From assembly GCA_949840955.1 (NCBI GenBank), contig CATKXV010000003.1:1-64000 (forward strand): a DNA stretch of 64,000 bases, given 5' to 3'. Both the position numbers and the translations under genes were made by a program. The DNA comes from an uncultured Anaeroplasmataceae bacterium (GTDB taxonomy: Bacteria; Bacillota_I; Bacilli_A; Acholeplasmatales; Anaeroplasmataceae). Below the pieces are notes generated by a model. It did no database searches, had not been told where the DNA came from, and saw only the letters and a list, made by a program, of their open reading frames with translations. Positions 43,871-53,244 of the stretch are shown in pieces (position 1 is the first letter of the stretch; each line of letters begins with the position of its first letter).

Positions 43871-46800
43871 TCATTTTTTCAATATAATCAATCTCTTCTT
43901 TTGATAATTCAAAATAATTATATAACTCATTATCTTCCCATCTTCTACCTAAATCTAGTAATGGAACATAGGAATATGTGTCTTGTGTCATATTTTTATT
44001 CTTACGTATTCCTATCATAAACCTACAAAACTTAGTTTTTAAATATTCCATTAAGTTAGCTGCTTGTTGAGGATTGTCAAATGGACCGATAGCTAAGAAA
44101 GTTTCTGTACTAACTTGATTTATATTTCCAAATTCAGGATTTCCAATAATTTTAGCTGGAATTGGATTTCCGATTTGTCCAGCTGCACCATCAGCTTTTG
44201 AAACAAAAACCTTATACTTTGATATTAACTCTAGATTTTTACTTACAAAACTTAAATTTTTAAGACCTACAATTTCTCGTTTTCCATCCATTCTTCTAAG
44301 GATTGAATAGGTCTTATCTTCAGTAATTAAGTTATCATCAACATCATATATTCCAAATGGGTTTCTTGGAAAAACAATTTCAGATAAGTATTTAACTTTT
44401 TTAGCAAAGACTTTATTAAGTATTGATAATTGGACTGTGTCTCTAATAACAATATCCACATTATCGTTGTCTTTAAGATATCGTTCTGTTGAAATAATAT
44501 CTCCATTTGATTGATGCAACACATAATTACACTTGCCTTCGTTATTCTTATCATACAAGAAATAACAAACACCACCTTCAATGCTAGCATTATAAAAGCA
44601 CTCTGATGCATTCATATAATCATGCAATATTCTAATATTTTTATTTTCTATCATAAACTTTCTAAAATCATCTAATCCTTTACCTCCAGAGAACCATCTA
44701 GAAGGCATAATCATAGAAACATAATCTGGCTTAATATTTATTGATGACAATACAAATAAATTATAGATAGGAATTGAACTTGATCCATTTCCTCCATCCA
44801 TTAGTTGATAAGGTGGATTCCCGACTATTGCATTAAATTTCATTGGACTATTACCTCCTAAATTCCAAAAGGCTGGATTCAATATTTTTTGAATAAATTG
44901 TGTTTGTTTATTTCTCAATTGCATAATCAAATCATCAAAGGAATGCATTTTAACTTTGCCACTTCTATAGCCTAGCAATGTTCTTCTAGTAATAGACTTT
45001 GCCATTGGGGTCTTACATACAACAAAAATAGAATTAGAAATCACGTGATCCCAAATAGATAGTTTCTCTTTAAAGGATAATTCTTTTTTCTCTGATGAAT
45101 CACGTTTGTAACGATATAAACTGTATGCTACATAAAGTGGATAGAGTCCTGTTTTAGAATTAATCTCCAATATTTTTGATTCAAGATTGAACAAGACTGA
45201 CTCTGTTTGTTTCCCTAGATTAATAAGTCTTGGTTGCTCAAGTTCATTAATAAAATTTTCATCAAAAAATGAATATCCACCTAAAGTATTTCCTAGATGC
45301 ATATTAACAACACGCCATGGTGTTAATACTGTTTCCTTATCTGGATTTTTAAATGTGGAAAATAATTTTGCTATCTTAACTATTCTCTCGGTTGGTTCTA
45401 GTTCATCTGCTGTCTTAGATATATACCTAATTCTTCTACTACAAGAAATGAACATATCTTTATCATAATACTTAGTAAATTTCTTAAAAACTTCCTTTGT
45501 TACATCTTTAGGCATAAATTCTTCCCAAGATAAGTCATCTACTAAGTCAACAAAGTTATCAATAGTGATTTCGGTATCAATATCTCCATCCATTCCATAA
45601 ACCAATAATGGCATTCTAATTGAAATTGCTCTTAAGATAGAGATAGCCTTTTGTCTGTTTTCATTTTGCTCTTTTTTCTTTTTTAGAAGTTTTTTTTCTT
45701 CATCTGTCAATTCTTTCTTTGGCTTTATAGAGGCTTTTTCTACTTTTTCATATTCTTCAGCAGTAAAGCCTTCTTTGTTGATTTCTATGTCTGTGATTTT
45801 CCCAGATGCTTTTGATGCACCTACTACTTTCTTTAGCTTCTCAAATTCTTCAAGTGCAACATTATCTAGTTTAAGTAATTCATCGTTATATAATCGAGCA
45901 TCATCAAAGCCATTTTTAACAACTCTTTCAGCATAGGCTTTTTTTAATTCTTGAAGCAACATTCCTACCTTAAATTCTTTCATGCCTGTTCCTTCAATAG
46001 AAATCACAGGGCAGAAATTTAAGAACAAGGCTAATTGCTTTTCTGCGATTGGATTCTTTGATTTTGTTCTAGCAGATAATTGAACAGACTCAGCAATCAT
46101 TTTTAAAGTTCTATCAGGAGCAAAATCAAACACATAGCAATTCTCTTTTATTTTTCCATTAATATTTGCAGGGGTTTGAACTCTGAATATTGTTTGTAAA
46201 TATTGTGATGCTGCTGTTGAATAAGAGCCTGCTAGCATCAATACGGCTGTCCATTCAGGGACAGAAACACCTGTTGTTAATCTACCACATGATAAAGTGA
46301 TGGTATAGGTGTTTTCTGGATGTTTTGTCATTGCATCTTTTACTGCTTGCAATGCATCGCTTGTATTAATCTCTTCATCGCCATCTCCTGCAACATTTAC
46401 AATGTTAAAATTAGAAAAAATGTGATGTTTCTTTAAGATTGTACTTAATGCCTTAGCTTCTTTGACTCCAGGAACAATCCACAAGGTGTGTCTGAAAAAG
46501 TCTCTATATTCATTATTCGCAAATGGATAATTTGTTAAATTTGATTCTTTACATATCAAATCTAGAAAACTTAAAATGGCTTCTTGGTAAACAAATTCTC
46601 CAACTTTTTTATTTAGAGGAATAGCTTTACCATCTTTTTGAATATCTCCTGTCCAAGTTCTAAAAAATTCCTTGAAATTAAATGCTTTGTCTTCTATATC
46701 CATAAAGCCTGTGATATATTTTTCAAGATGATAAGTGAAGATATTCATTCTTGGTAATTCCTCATATGGATTTGAGTCTCCAAAATGATTTAAATACCAA

Positions 46801-47873
46801 TCCTGTTTAGCTTCTTGTTCCATAATATAATCCCATGTATAAATACTGGCTTCTTCAAAATCAGTTAATAGGTTAAAAGGAGTTCCAGATAATTCTAAGA
46901 CTTTAGGCTGATGATTATTTTTGTTATTAATTAATTCTTCAATAACTGCTTTGCCCAAACTGGTTTGTGTTCCTTCATGTGCTTCATCAATAACAATAAA
47001 GTCCCAAGCAATATCAAAGATTACATTATTTTTATCAAATTTGCCACCCACAGCAGCAGAGCTCCTAAGATCTTGAATTGAAGCAAAATAAACAAATGGA
47101 TTATTTGAACTTGCTAATTTGTTTATTGATGATTCTCCATAAGTTTTAGAACCAAATTTATACTCTGCTTTGTCGCAAAATATTTTATTAAAGTCATCAT
47201 ACCACCCATCACTTACAACAGGCCGATGAGTGATAATAATAGTTGCTTTAAAACCCATTTCTTTTGCAACTTGAAGTGCGGATAAAGTTTTTCCAAACCT
47301 CATTTTCGCATTCCAAAGCATTATATTAGAATCTTTAAATCTTTTAATTGTTTTCTTAATTGCTTCTGTTTGTTCTGGCCTAAATATAATAGGATTCTTA
47401 TTAGCAGTTATTTCTTTTCCATCTAAAGATTTCTTTTCATTTTTCACACATTGGATTGCTCGTTTAGCTGTTTCTAAATCTACTAAAAACCATTCATTTT
47501 GTTTTCTATTAGTATCAAAATATTTTATTTTGATATTTGAACGTTTTAAAACATCATGAACATGGTGATCTCTAAAAGCAACAACTTGTCCTTTTTTCTT
47601 ACTTGTAGAATCATTCACTTGATAAACTGCAATTTCAGTATGTAATAATTCATAAGCTATTCCTGCTGTTGAAGTGTATTCATCAATTCTCTTTCTAGCA
47701 CAATAATTCAATTTATGACTATTTGGAGATAGTTCTGTAAAGGATTTTGAAGTATGAATAGTTGCATCCCCTATTTTTAATGCTCCTTTATGAGTTGTAT
47801 CATTTATTCTAAAGATGTATATTAATTTGTAATCAAATGTATTATTAAACTTTTTTATGTTATTACTACTCAT
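43857..47873 (-). CDS. Restriction enzyme: GIY-YIG-like nuclease, SF2 helicase and DNA methylase C-terminal half
   Basis: 1338 aa. Residues 15-130 resemble a T5orf172/GIY-YIG nuclease (LIYIFRIN, ALKIGD, CARKRIDEY, EWFLVD). Residues 165-600 are an SF2 translocase with AKMRFGKTLSA (Walker A), VIDEAHEG, ELSGTPFN and QYLQTIFRVQTP. A long charged helix follows. Residues about 1010-1330 hold methylase motif IV VGNPPYQL (NPPY 1019-1022) and a likely target-recognition region. I find no SAM-binding motif I here; it is in the adjacent 315-aa protein 4 bp upstream. It looks like a single-chain type I/ISP-like enzyme with the methylase split in two. Confidence 0.8.
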   Translation of the reverse strand: MSSNNIKKFNNTFDYKLIYIFRINDTTHKGALKIGDATIHTSKSFTELSPNSHKLNYCARKRIDEYTSTAGIAYELLHTEIAVYQVNDSTSKKKGQVVAFRDHHVHDVLKRSNIKIKYFDTNRKQNEWFLVDLETAKRAIQCVKNEKKSLDGKEITANKNPIIFRPEQTEAIKKTIKRFKDSNIMLWNAKMRFGKTLSALQVAKEMGFKATIIITHRPVVSDGWYDDFNKIFCDKAEYKFGSKTYGESSINKLASSNNPFVYFASIQDLRSSAAVGGKFDKNNVIFDIAWDFIVIDEAHEGTQTSLGKAVIEELINNKNNHQPKVLELSGTPFNLLTDFEEASIYTWDYIMEQEAKQDWYLNHFGDSNPYEELPRMNIFTYHLEKYITGFMDIEDKAFNFKEFFRTWTGDIQKDGKAIPLNKKVGEFVYQEAILSFLDLICKESNLTNYPFANNEYRDFFRHTLWIVPGVKEAKALSTILKKHHIFSNFNIVNVAGDGDEEINTSDALQAVKDAMTKHPENTYTITLSCGRLTTGVSVPEWTAVLMLAGSYSTAASQYLQTIFRVQTPANINGKIKENCYVFDFAPDRTLKMIAESVQLSARTKSKNPIAEKQLALFLNFCPVISIEGTGMKEFKVGMLLQELKKAYAERVVKNGFDDARLYNDELLKLDNVALEEFEKLKKVVGASKASGKITDIEINKEGFTAEEYEKVEKASIKPKKELTDEEKKLLKKKKEQNENRQKAISILRAISIRMPLLVYGMDGDIDTEITIDNFVDLVDDLSWEEFMPKDVTKEVFKKFTKYYDKDMFISCSRRIRYISKTADELEPTERIVKIAKLFSTFKNPDKETVLTPWRVVNMHLGNTLGGYSFFDENFINELEQPRLINLGKQTESVLFNLESKILEINSKTGLYPLYVAYSLYRYKRDSSEKKELSFKEKLSIWDHVISNSIFVVCKTPMAKSITRRTLLGYRSGKVKMHSFDDLIMQLRNKQTQFIQKILNPAFWNLGGNSPMKFNAIVGNPPYQLMDGGNGSSSIPIYNLFVLSSINIKPDYVSMIMPSRWFSGGKGLDDFRKFMIENKNIRILHDYMNASECFYNASIEGGVCYFLYDKNNEGKCNYVLHQSNGDIISTERYLKDNDNVDIVIRDTVQLSILNKVFAKKVKYLSEIVFPRNPFGIYDVDDNLITEDKTYSILRRMDGKREIVGLKNLSFVSKNLELISKYKVFVSKADGAAGQIGNPIPAKIIGNPEFGNINQVSTETFLAIGPFDNPQQAANLMEYLKTKFCRFMIGIRKNKNMTQDTYSYVPLLDLGRRWEDNELYNYFELSKEEIDYIEKMIASK

Positions 47874-47877
47874 ACAA

Positions 47878-48825
47878 CTACCTCCGAATCAAATCCACAA
47901 ATCTGGTCTTCTTGTTCTTTTCCCAGTCCATTACCAAGCAATAAGTACCATTATGTAGCCGTATGTCATCTTTTTGGCAACCAAGACATCCTGATCCCGT
48001 AATAGATTCTTCTCCAAATAAATTAGCTTGTGTTTGTTTTTTCAATTTACAACTATTTGGGATTACCATTCTTAATCCATCCATTTGCCAAATATTCCAA
48101 CTGATTATAGTTGCGATTTCTTTCATCTTTTCCTTTGAAGGTAATTCATTAAATCTTTCCTTGTAATAATCTATAAATGTAAAGAATAAGTTTTGTCTTG
48201 CCAAAAAAACATTATCCCCTTGATAATCGTATCCATAAATATTTTGGTAGCTCAATATAACACTTCTATACCATTCCTCATCAGAAGTTGCATTTTCACT
48301 TACCACTCTTAATTTTCTATCTAAAAGCCCAATTCGTTCTTTTATATCTATTGCTTGTCCAGTAACAGTATCATATCTACAAACAAGATAAGGTGCTTCC
48401 CCACATGTGATTTCTAGCCTAGTATCTTTGATATAACTTTCCCATGTCTTATCATTTTTAAAAAGGACTTCTGGGGTACTAGACCATTCATTGTTTGTTT
48501 CAATATTAAAAGCATTTGGATACTGAAACCACTCCTCATCAATTAAGTTGTTTTGACGATTACATATCCAAGATGGGGTGAAAACCTCTGCTGCATCCTT
48601 ACTTCTTTTTTGTTGTTCTTTTCTCGTTTTTTGACTTCTAGGTTTTATAATAAAAGAGTTTTTACCCATGATGTTATCGGAAGTGATATAATCATCGAAA
48701 TATAATCCCTTGATTTCATAATTATCTGAACACCATTTTATGTTCTTATTAGATGTCCTATCCATTAGGAGAATAGATAATATTTCATTATTTTCTTTTA
48801 GAAAACTATTCTCATCGTATGTCAT
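47878..48825 (-). CDS. Methylase N-terminal subunit of the split restriction-modification system
   Basis: About 315 aa. KDAAEVFTPSWICN resembles the gamma-class motif X region (E-x-F/Y-T-P). LEITCGEAPYLVCRYD is a motif I-like SAM site, and GYDYQGDNVFLARQNLFFTF resembles motifs II/III. It lacks the NPPY catalytic motif, which is in the following gene. A late CLGC pair may bind metal. ATG 48825 has AAGGAGG upstream, though 11 nt away; an in-frame GTG at 48855 lies inside the inverted repeat. First gene of the restriction operon. Confidence 0.75.
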   Translation of the reverse strand: MTYDENSFLKENNEILSILLMDRTSNKNIKWCSDNYEIKGLYFDDYITSDNIMGKNSFIIKPRSQKTRKEQQKRSKDAAEVFTPSWICNRQNNLIDEEWFQYPNAFNIETNNEWSSTPEVLFKNDKTWESYIKDTRLEITCGEAPYLVCRYDTVTGQAIDIKERIGLLDRKLRVVSENATSDEEWYRSVILSYQNIYGYDYQGDNVFLARQNLFFTFIDYYKERFNELPSKEKMKEIATIISWNIWQMDGLRMVIPNSCKLKKQTQANLFGEESITGSGCLGCQKDDIRLHNGTYCLVMDWEKNKKTRFVDLIRR

Positions 48826-48844
48826 ATTATCTACGGCCTCCTTT

Positions 48845-48998
48845 AAAAAGACCACCTATTAAAATAATAGATGAACTTTTTTAAAGGAAAATATCAGTTA
48901 TCTCAGGTAAAACATTGTAAATCAGCGTAAAAAATGCTAAAATTAGACCATAAATTATTAAATTTGACCCCGAATTATTTTAATAGGTGGTCTTTTTT
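48845..48998. repeat. 24-bp perfect inverted repeat enclosing 106 bp with a promoter
   Basis: Arm 48845-48868 is the exact reverse complement of 48975-48998. The arms contain GACCACCTATTAAAATAAT. The 106-bp interior carries an outward-facing plus-strand promoter. Position: directly between the restriction operon and a tyrosine recombinase gene. This is the layout of an invertible promoter. Confidence 0.85.
48915..48943 (+). promoter_or_regulatory. Promoter inside the inverted repeat, facing away from restriction genes
   Basis: TTGTAA, 17 nt, TAAAAT with an extended -10 TG one base before. In this orientation it points towards the recombinase's 3' end. A minus-strand alternative (TTTAGC, 16 nt, TACAAT) overlaps it but is weaker. 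Confidence 0.6.
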
Positions 48999-49002
48999 AT
49001 TG

Positions 49003-49031
49003 TTGAAAAATGCCATCTGTTTTATAGATGG
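49003..49031 (-). terminator. Terminator of the recombinase gene
   Basis: GCCATCT/AGATGGC stem, followed on the minus strand by ATTTTTC. It can also work on the plus strand. Confidence 0.65.
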
Positions 49032-49039
49032 CAAGTTTT

Positions 49040-49953
49040 TCATAAGATTTGAACTATTTTATTCATTTCTTGTATCTTATATTCTAGGAGGGAATGAGCA
49101 TATCTATTGAGAGTAATTGCTACATTGGTATGTCCTAGAATCTCAGATAATGTATTGATATCCATACCTAGTTCTAAGGCTCTAGTAGCAAAGGTGTGTC
49201 TAAGTGCATGGAAGTTATAGTGTTTGATTTTACATTTGTTTAATACTGATTCAAATGTCCTTTGATAACTTCTTGTTTCAACCATGGTTTTTGTTCTAGT
49301 ATGAATGATATATTCACATGATGAGTTTTTCTTATAAATAGATAATAGGTTGATGATCTTATCTGGCAAGGGAATAACTCTATTTGATTTCTTAGTTTTT
49401 AGAGATTCTACTATAAAAACTTTCTTTTTATCTTCTCTAAGTGTATAGGAAGTTTTTTTAATATAGAGATATTTTTTATTAAAGTCTATATCATCCCAAG
49501 TTAATGCTAGTAGTTCTCCTAGTCTTATCCCAGTATAGAGACAAATAATCAACCCTAGATAATTATGCTTACTGCTCTTCAAGCAATATTCCTCTACTAT
49601 CTTTTATTCTTCTCTAGTTAATGCATTGACTTCCTTTTCTTTGGATGCTGGGAGTTTGATAGTTGTAGTTGGATTTTTAGAAATATACTCTAAGTTTAAA
49701 GCTAGATTAAAGGCTTGTTTTAATATAGATACAAAACTATAAACTGTATTAGAAGCTAAAGGTTTATGTGTGATAAGATTACCTCTTTTTAGCTTTTCAA
49801 TTACATAATCCTGTAATATAGTAGGAGTTATATCTTGAATATCATATTCTCCTAGTATTGGATTAATATGTAAAGATATAATATCCTGATACTTATTAAA
49901 ACTCCTTATTTTTAGAGTGAGTTTGGCATACTTATTTAGCCATATTTTTTCAT
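49040..49953 (-). pseudogene. Tyrosine recombinase/integrase, broken by a frameshift and a stop
   Basis: Catalytic domain: YTGIRLGELLALTW (first Arg), FHALRHTFATRALE (H-x-x-R), ILGHTNVAITLNRYAH (His and Tyr). The N-terminal SAM-like domain (VYSFVSILKQAFNLALNLEY) is in frame, but TAA at 49604-49606 cuts the protein between LTREE and KIVEEYC. At the start, ATG 49951-49953 with AGGAG upstream runs into a stop because the A run at 49945-49950 has six rather than seven residues. About 305 aa if repaired, without an arm-binding domain. Inactive unless the 180-aa C-terminal piece is expressed. Confidence 0.85.
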
Positions 49954-50062
49954 TTGATACTCCTTTTTATTGATTTATTGTATCACAATTTGATACCCTC
50001 ACCCTACTGAACAATTTCTTATATAAACGTACCTATTAATAATTATAAAAGTTTAACCAAAT

Positions 50063-50100
50063 AAAAAAGAGTCGTTAATAAACTTTCATCTACTAACGAC
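50063..50100 (-). terminator. Terminator after copy D
   Basis: GTCGTTA/TAACGAC stem, then TCTTTTTT on the minus strand. Stem and loop resemble the terminator at 54605-54649 downstream of the intact rlmCD. The rest of 49970-50459 is AT-rich, without a gene. Confidence 0.7.
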
Positions 50101-50136
50101 AACATATACTAACTATTTATTTTTTACTGGAGCACT

Positions 50137-50184
50137 TTAAATGTGGGTTAATTGAACAACACTCTCGACATATTCTACCCAATT
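50137..50184 (-). repeat. rlmCD 3'-end copy D
   Basis: Minus-strand reading gives WVEYVESVVQLTHI then stop, a typical rRNA uracil methyltransferase end. The DNA at 50161-50179 matches copy B nearly base for base over the part that encodes YVES. Confidence 0.65.
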
Positions 50185-50459
50185 TTACTAATATATTTCC
50201 TAAAAATAAAACTTATCTTTTTGAATTTTAAACCAATTATATTTTTTAAATTTTATGCAAATGTACAAGCAAGCCTTTATAATTATAGTGTATATTTTTT
50301 CATAATTTGGCATTTAACGATTATGTTTTCCCTCTCTCAACACCTATACTAATTAATTAAAATATAAATTCACCATTTTTTAATTCTTCATTTACTTTCT
50401 AATTGTTGGTCCCTTTAATAATATAAAAAGTAACCACAAAGTTTTTACATTAATGCAGA

Positions 50460-50951
50460 TTAGTAGATATTAAGATTTCCAATTTTTTGCAATAGAAAAT
50501 CTGCAAATGAAATTAGAGACAAAGCATTTTCTTCTGTATCAGCCCACTCATCCTCATGAGCCCTTGGATTTCTTATACCAGTCATGCATCCTGCAAAAAT
50601 TTGCATAAAGCCTTTTTGTTCATCTAACTCTGATTTTGTATTTAAATCATTCAGTTTGATTATTGGGTTCTTTTCAGAAAAAACATAGGTCATAAGATCC
50701 GCTCCATCTCTACTTTTTTCATTTGAAATTTTTTTGATAGTATTGTTTACACATTTGTAAGCCATTTCTACAGCTTGTGCATAATGGCCATCTAAAAACA
50801 ATTTTCGTGAAGCATTCCTTAATTTTTCATTTTTAATTCTTATGTCATAAAGTTCATCAAAAGTCACTATTATCTTAGGGATTGGCTTCTTATAATGGCG
50901 TAACTCTGAATCTAGTTTTTTGATTATTAAAAACAATTCTTTGTAATCCAT
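50460..50951 (-). CDS. Hypoth_Ymh (TIGR02391) family protein
   Basis: 163 aa. The family pattern is clear: LFLDGHYAQAVEMAYKCVNN, then SRDGADLMTYVFSEKNPIIK, and GFMQIFAGCMTGIRNPRAHE near the end. The RNPRAH segment resembles the R-N/x-x-H motif of HEPN-related helical proteins. Biochemical role unknown; members are frequent in defence-rich islands. It is 2 bp after the DUF5343 gene, so the two are cotranslated. Confidence 0.82.
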   Translation of the reverse strand: MDYKELFLIIKKLDSELRHYKKPIPKIIVTFDELYDIRIKNEKLRNASRKLFLDGHYAQAVEMAYKCVNNTIKKISNEKSRDGADLMTYVFSEKNPIIKLNDLNTKSELDEQKGFMQIFAGCMTGIRNPRAHEDEWADTEENALSLISFADFLLQKIGNLNIY

Positions 50952-50953
50952 AA

Positions 50954-51631
50954 TTAGTCCTTATATAAATACTTTGACATACTTTCAAAAATGTGATCTA
51001 TCTGTTCAGCATCTGCATCTGGAGAAATATGAATTTGTAAATCAATATGAATTGACATATTCTTTTTATTTTTTTCAATAGTAGGTGATGTTAATTCTCC
51101 TGCATTTTCTTGAGATGTAGCTTGATTATGTTGAGTAATCGATCCGTTGCTCTCTTGTTTTTTGGGACTTGCTTTTTTACTTTTTTTATTTTGAGTACCT
51201 GTCTCACCAATTTTTCCAGATTTAAGTAAAGTGAAAAATGCTGCCAACTTCCTAGTTTGTGCAGAACCCGCTTTAGTTTTTGACATAAAATAATTTGCTA
51301 CTTTTATTTTATCTACTTCTTGATCTGGAAAAAGATCAAGCAATTCAGATGGATAAACATCTTTTAGAATTTTACTACAAACCCCGTTGTATTTATCGTC
51401 TAATCTAAAATCATATAATAAATCAGTCGGCTTGCCTTCTCCATCAATAAAATTGATTTGCCTAAGTGGAACCAAAATATTATTTCGAGCTGAACTTTTA
51501 CTTTGCATACCTAAAAGTGTTTGAATAAAGACATCCGTTATTTCTGCAGGAATAGTTTTTTTAAATTGATTTCTTAAAGTCCACCACGCCTTTTCAGAGA
51601 TACAAGGATAAGAAAATTTTTCTTCACTCAT
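50954..51631 (-). CDS. DUF5343 family protein
   Basis: About 225 aa. The first 145 residues match DUF5343: FSYPCISEKAWWTLRNQFKK, IPAEITDVFIQTLLGMQSKS, then IDGEGKPTDLLYDFRLDDKY and a late YPSELLDLFP. The C-terminal 80 residues are Lys/Ser/Gln-rich then a short amphipathic strand and helix. Function unknown. ATG 51631 with AAAGGAG 8 nt before it replaces an upstream TTG-like start. Middle gene of a three-gene operon. Confidence 0.8.
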   Translation of the reverse strand: MSEEKFSYPCISEKAWWTLRNQFKKTIPAEITDVFIQTLLGMQSKSSARNNILVPLRQINFIDGEGKPTDLLYDFRLDDKYNGVCSKILKDVYPSELLDLFPDQEVDKIKVANYFMSKTKAGSAQTRKLAAFFTLLKSGKIGETGTQNKKSKKASPKKQESNGSITQHNQATSQENAGELTSPTIEKNKKNMSIHIDLQIHISPDADAEQIDHIFESMSKYLYKD

Positions 51632-51724
51632 AATTAAAACTCCTTTCATTTTTTTGAATTATAATAATTATAATATTTCCATCAAATTCTTGTTAAATAA
51701 TAGCATCATAAATGATAAATCAAG

Positions 51725-52486
51725 CTATTCAAAGTCTGAATCCTTCAATTTGAACTTACGCTTCAGTAAAATATCAAACAAGTCTTTTAATGCAATCAAA
51801 TCATCTTTAGTAGCTTCTCTTGGAATAGTAATTTTTGCTAATCTTCCACTTTCAGTTTCATATTCCTGCTCAATAAATAAATTTAGAACATTGTCCAAAT
51901 TTTTTTTTGTAGTTGGCATATCATTAATAGAAGGAATTTCTATATTACTATTAGTCTCCCCCTTAACATCTTCTTGAATGCTTGAATCTTCCATATCAAC
52001 CACTTTGCATTCAAGAGAATATATTAAAATGCCATTCTTAACTATTCCAACAAATTCAATAGTATCAATAAAAGCTTTTGCGGCAACATCCTTAGAAGTT
52101 TTAATAATATCATAGTCATTAAATAAGAGATTAGCCAAAACATTTGTATCCAATAACTGCTTTCCATTAAACCTATCGATTAGTTCTTTATATAATTGCG
52201 GATTATACACAACTTCATTTAGTATTTTGGCTTTAGAATCAACACTAACAGGATAAAGATAACTCTTAGCAATCTTTGTAAGTTCAATTTTCTGACCATC
52301 TGCTTCAATTAGTCCAAACTGTTTTGAAGATGACACCTTTGCTTTAAAAGAGTTGGCAGAGGTTGTTACACTATATAATTCTGCCATTTGTTTATAACCA
52401 ACAGGACCATTAAATTTTTCAATTTTTTCGATAAAATCAATGCACTCAGCAAGAGATGCTCCAGGGTATTTTCTACTTTTTTGCAT
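51725..52486 (-). CDS. Winged-helix DUF5343-like protein, first gene of trio
   Basis: 253 aa. MQKSRKYPGASLAECIDFIE opens a winged-helix region (GYKQMAELYSVTTSANSFKA, LIEADGQKIELTKIAKSYLY) distantly like the DUF5343 protein downstream. A second similar segment may follow (LLFNDYDIIKTSKDVAAKAF). Acidic linker, then a C-terminal regulatory-looking sheet and helices. AAAGGAG and an ideal promoter precede it. With the two next genes it forms a compact operon that could be a defence module; the activity is not known. Confidence 0.65.
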   Translation of the reverse strand: MQKSRKYPGASLAECIDFIEKIEKFNGPVGYKQMAELYSVTTSANSFKAKVSSSKQFGLIEADGQKIELTKIAKSYLYPVSVDSKAKILNEVVYNPQLYKELIDRFNGKQLLDTNVLANLLFNDYDIIKTSKDVAAKAFIDTIEFVGIVKNGILIYSLECKVVDMEDSSIQEDVKGETNSNIEIPSINDMPTTKKNLDNVLNLFIEQEYETESGRLAKITIPREATKDDLIALKDLFDILLKRKFKLKDSDFE

Positions 52487-52510
52487 ATCAACAACTCCTT
52501 TCTTGATTTC

Positions 52511-52538
52511 ATTATATCACATTTTCTATTTTATTCAA
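52511..52538 (-). promoter_or_regulatory. Promoter of wHTH-DUF5343-Ymh operon
   Basis: TTGAAT, 16 nt, TATAAT on the minus strand, about 25 nt before the ATG. Confidence 0.7.
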
Positions 52539-52579
52539 GTGTTTTTTTGTTTTTTTGTTTTTGATTTTAGTTTTTTTGT

Positions 52580-53243
52580 TTATAGTTCTTGCTTTTTGTT
52601 TGTGCTGCAGAAAACAGAAACTGCAATTGCCGTTTTTGACAGGCTGCTAAAGCCCAAATCAAAATGAGGTTGGATTTTACATTCTTTAATAAATTCATAG
52701 CTGTGGCTAACAAACCACATACTATATTGGCCATCCTATTTTGGTGTTAAATCTAAACCAAAATCAACCTTATGTATAGAGGTGATACTAAACTGTCTGG
52801 CTGGATCTAGCTCATAACCATATTGAGGCATCATCTAAGCCATCCGTAAAGCCTTAAAAGCTATACTTCCAAAGTTTTTTTGATTAACATAACCTATAAT
52901 AGGTGTTAATTTGATGGCTTCATCATCAAATAGTAATAAAGTGTTACTACAATGAATCACCATTATATGCTTGCAGATATCAATGAAGGATTATTAGTTC
53001 CTATAAGTAATCTATAAAAAGATAAATTTTAAATGCCATATACTTTTGATGCAAGCAATTTATATTTAGATATTCTTAATATTCTTTCCTTCATCTCAAT
53101 TAAAAAACTTTGCTTGATTCGGCCCCCAAACATTTTTTTCAATGCTTGGCTTTCTTCTCTTTTTAAATTTTCAGCGAAAGACTGCATTTCTTTCATTTGT
53201 TGCTAAAAATCTAATGGTATTGTTGGCAAATCATTTCTCATAC
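52580..53243 (-). pseudogene. Decayed coding region, two or more gene remnants
   Basis: No intact frame. Nearest the RNase III gene, RNDLPTIPLDF-stop-QQMKEMQSFAENLKREESQA resembles a type I specificity-subunit C terminus, but weakly. Further on, PQYGYELDPARQFSITSIHK then VDFGLDLTPK-stop-DGQYSMWFVSHSYEF and HFDLGFSSLSKTAIAV form a broken second frame, not recognised. Confidence 0.45.
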
Positions 53244-53244
53244 G

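Noticed and set aside
50152-50352. 66-aa plus-strand frame after the recombinase
   Set aside because: It is AT-rich, lacks a ribosome-binding site, and overlaps rlmCD-end copy D on the other strand.
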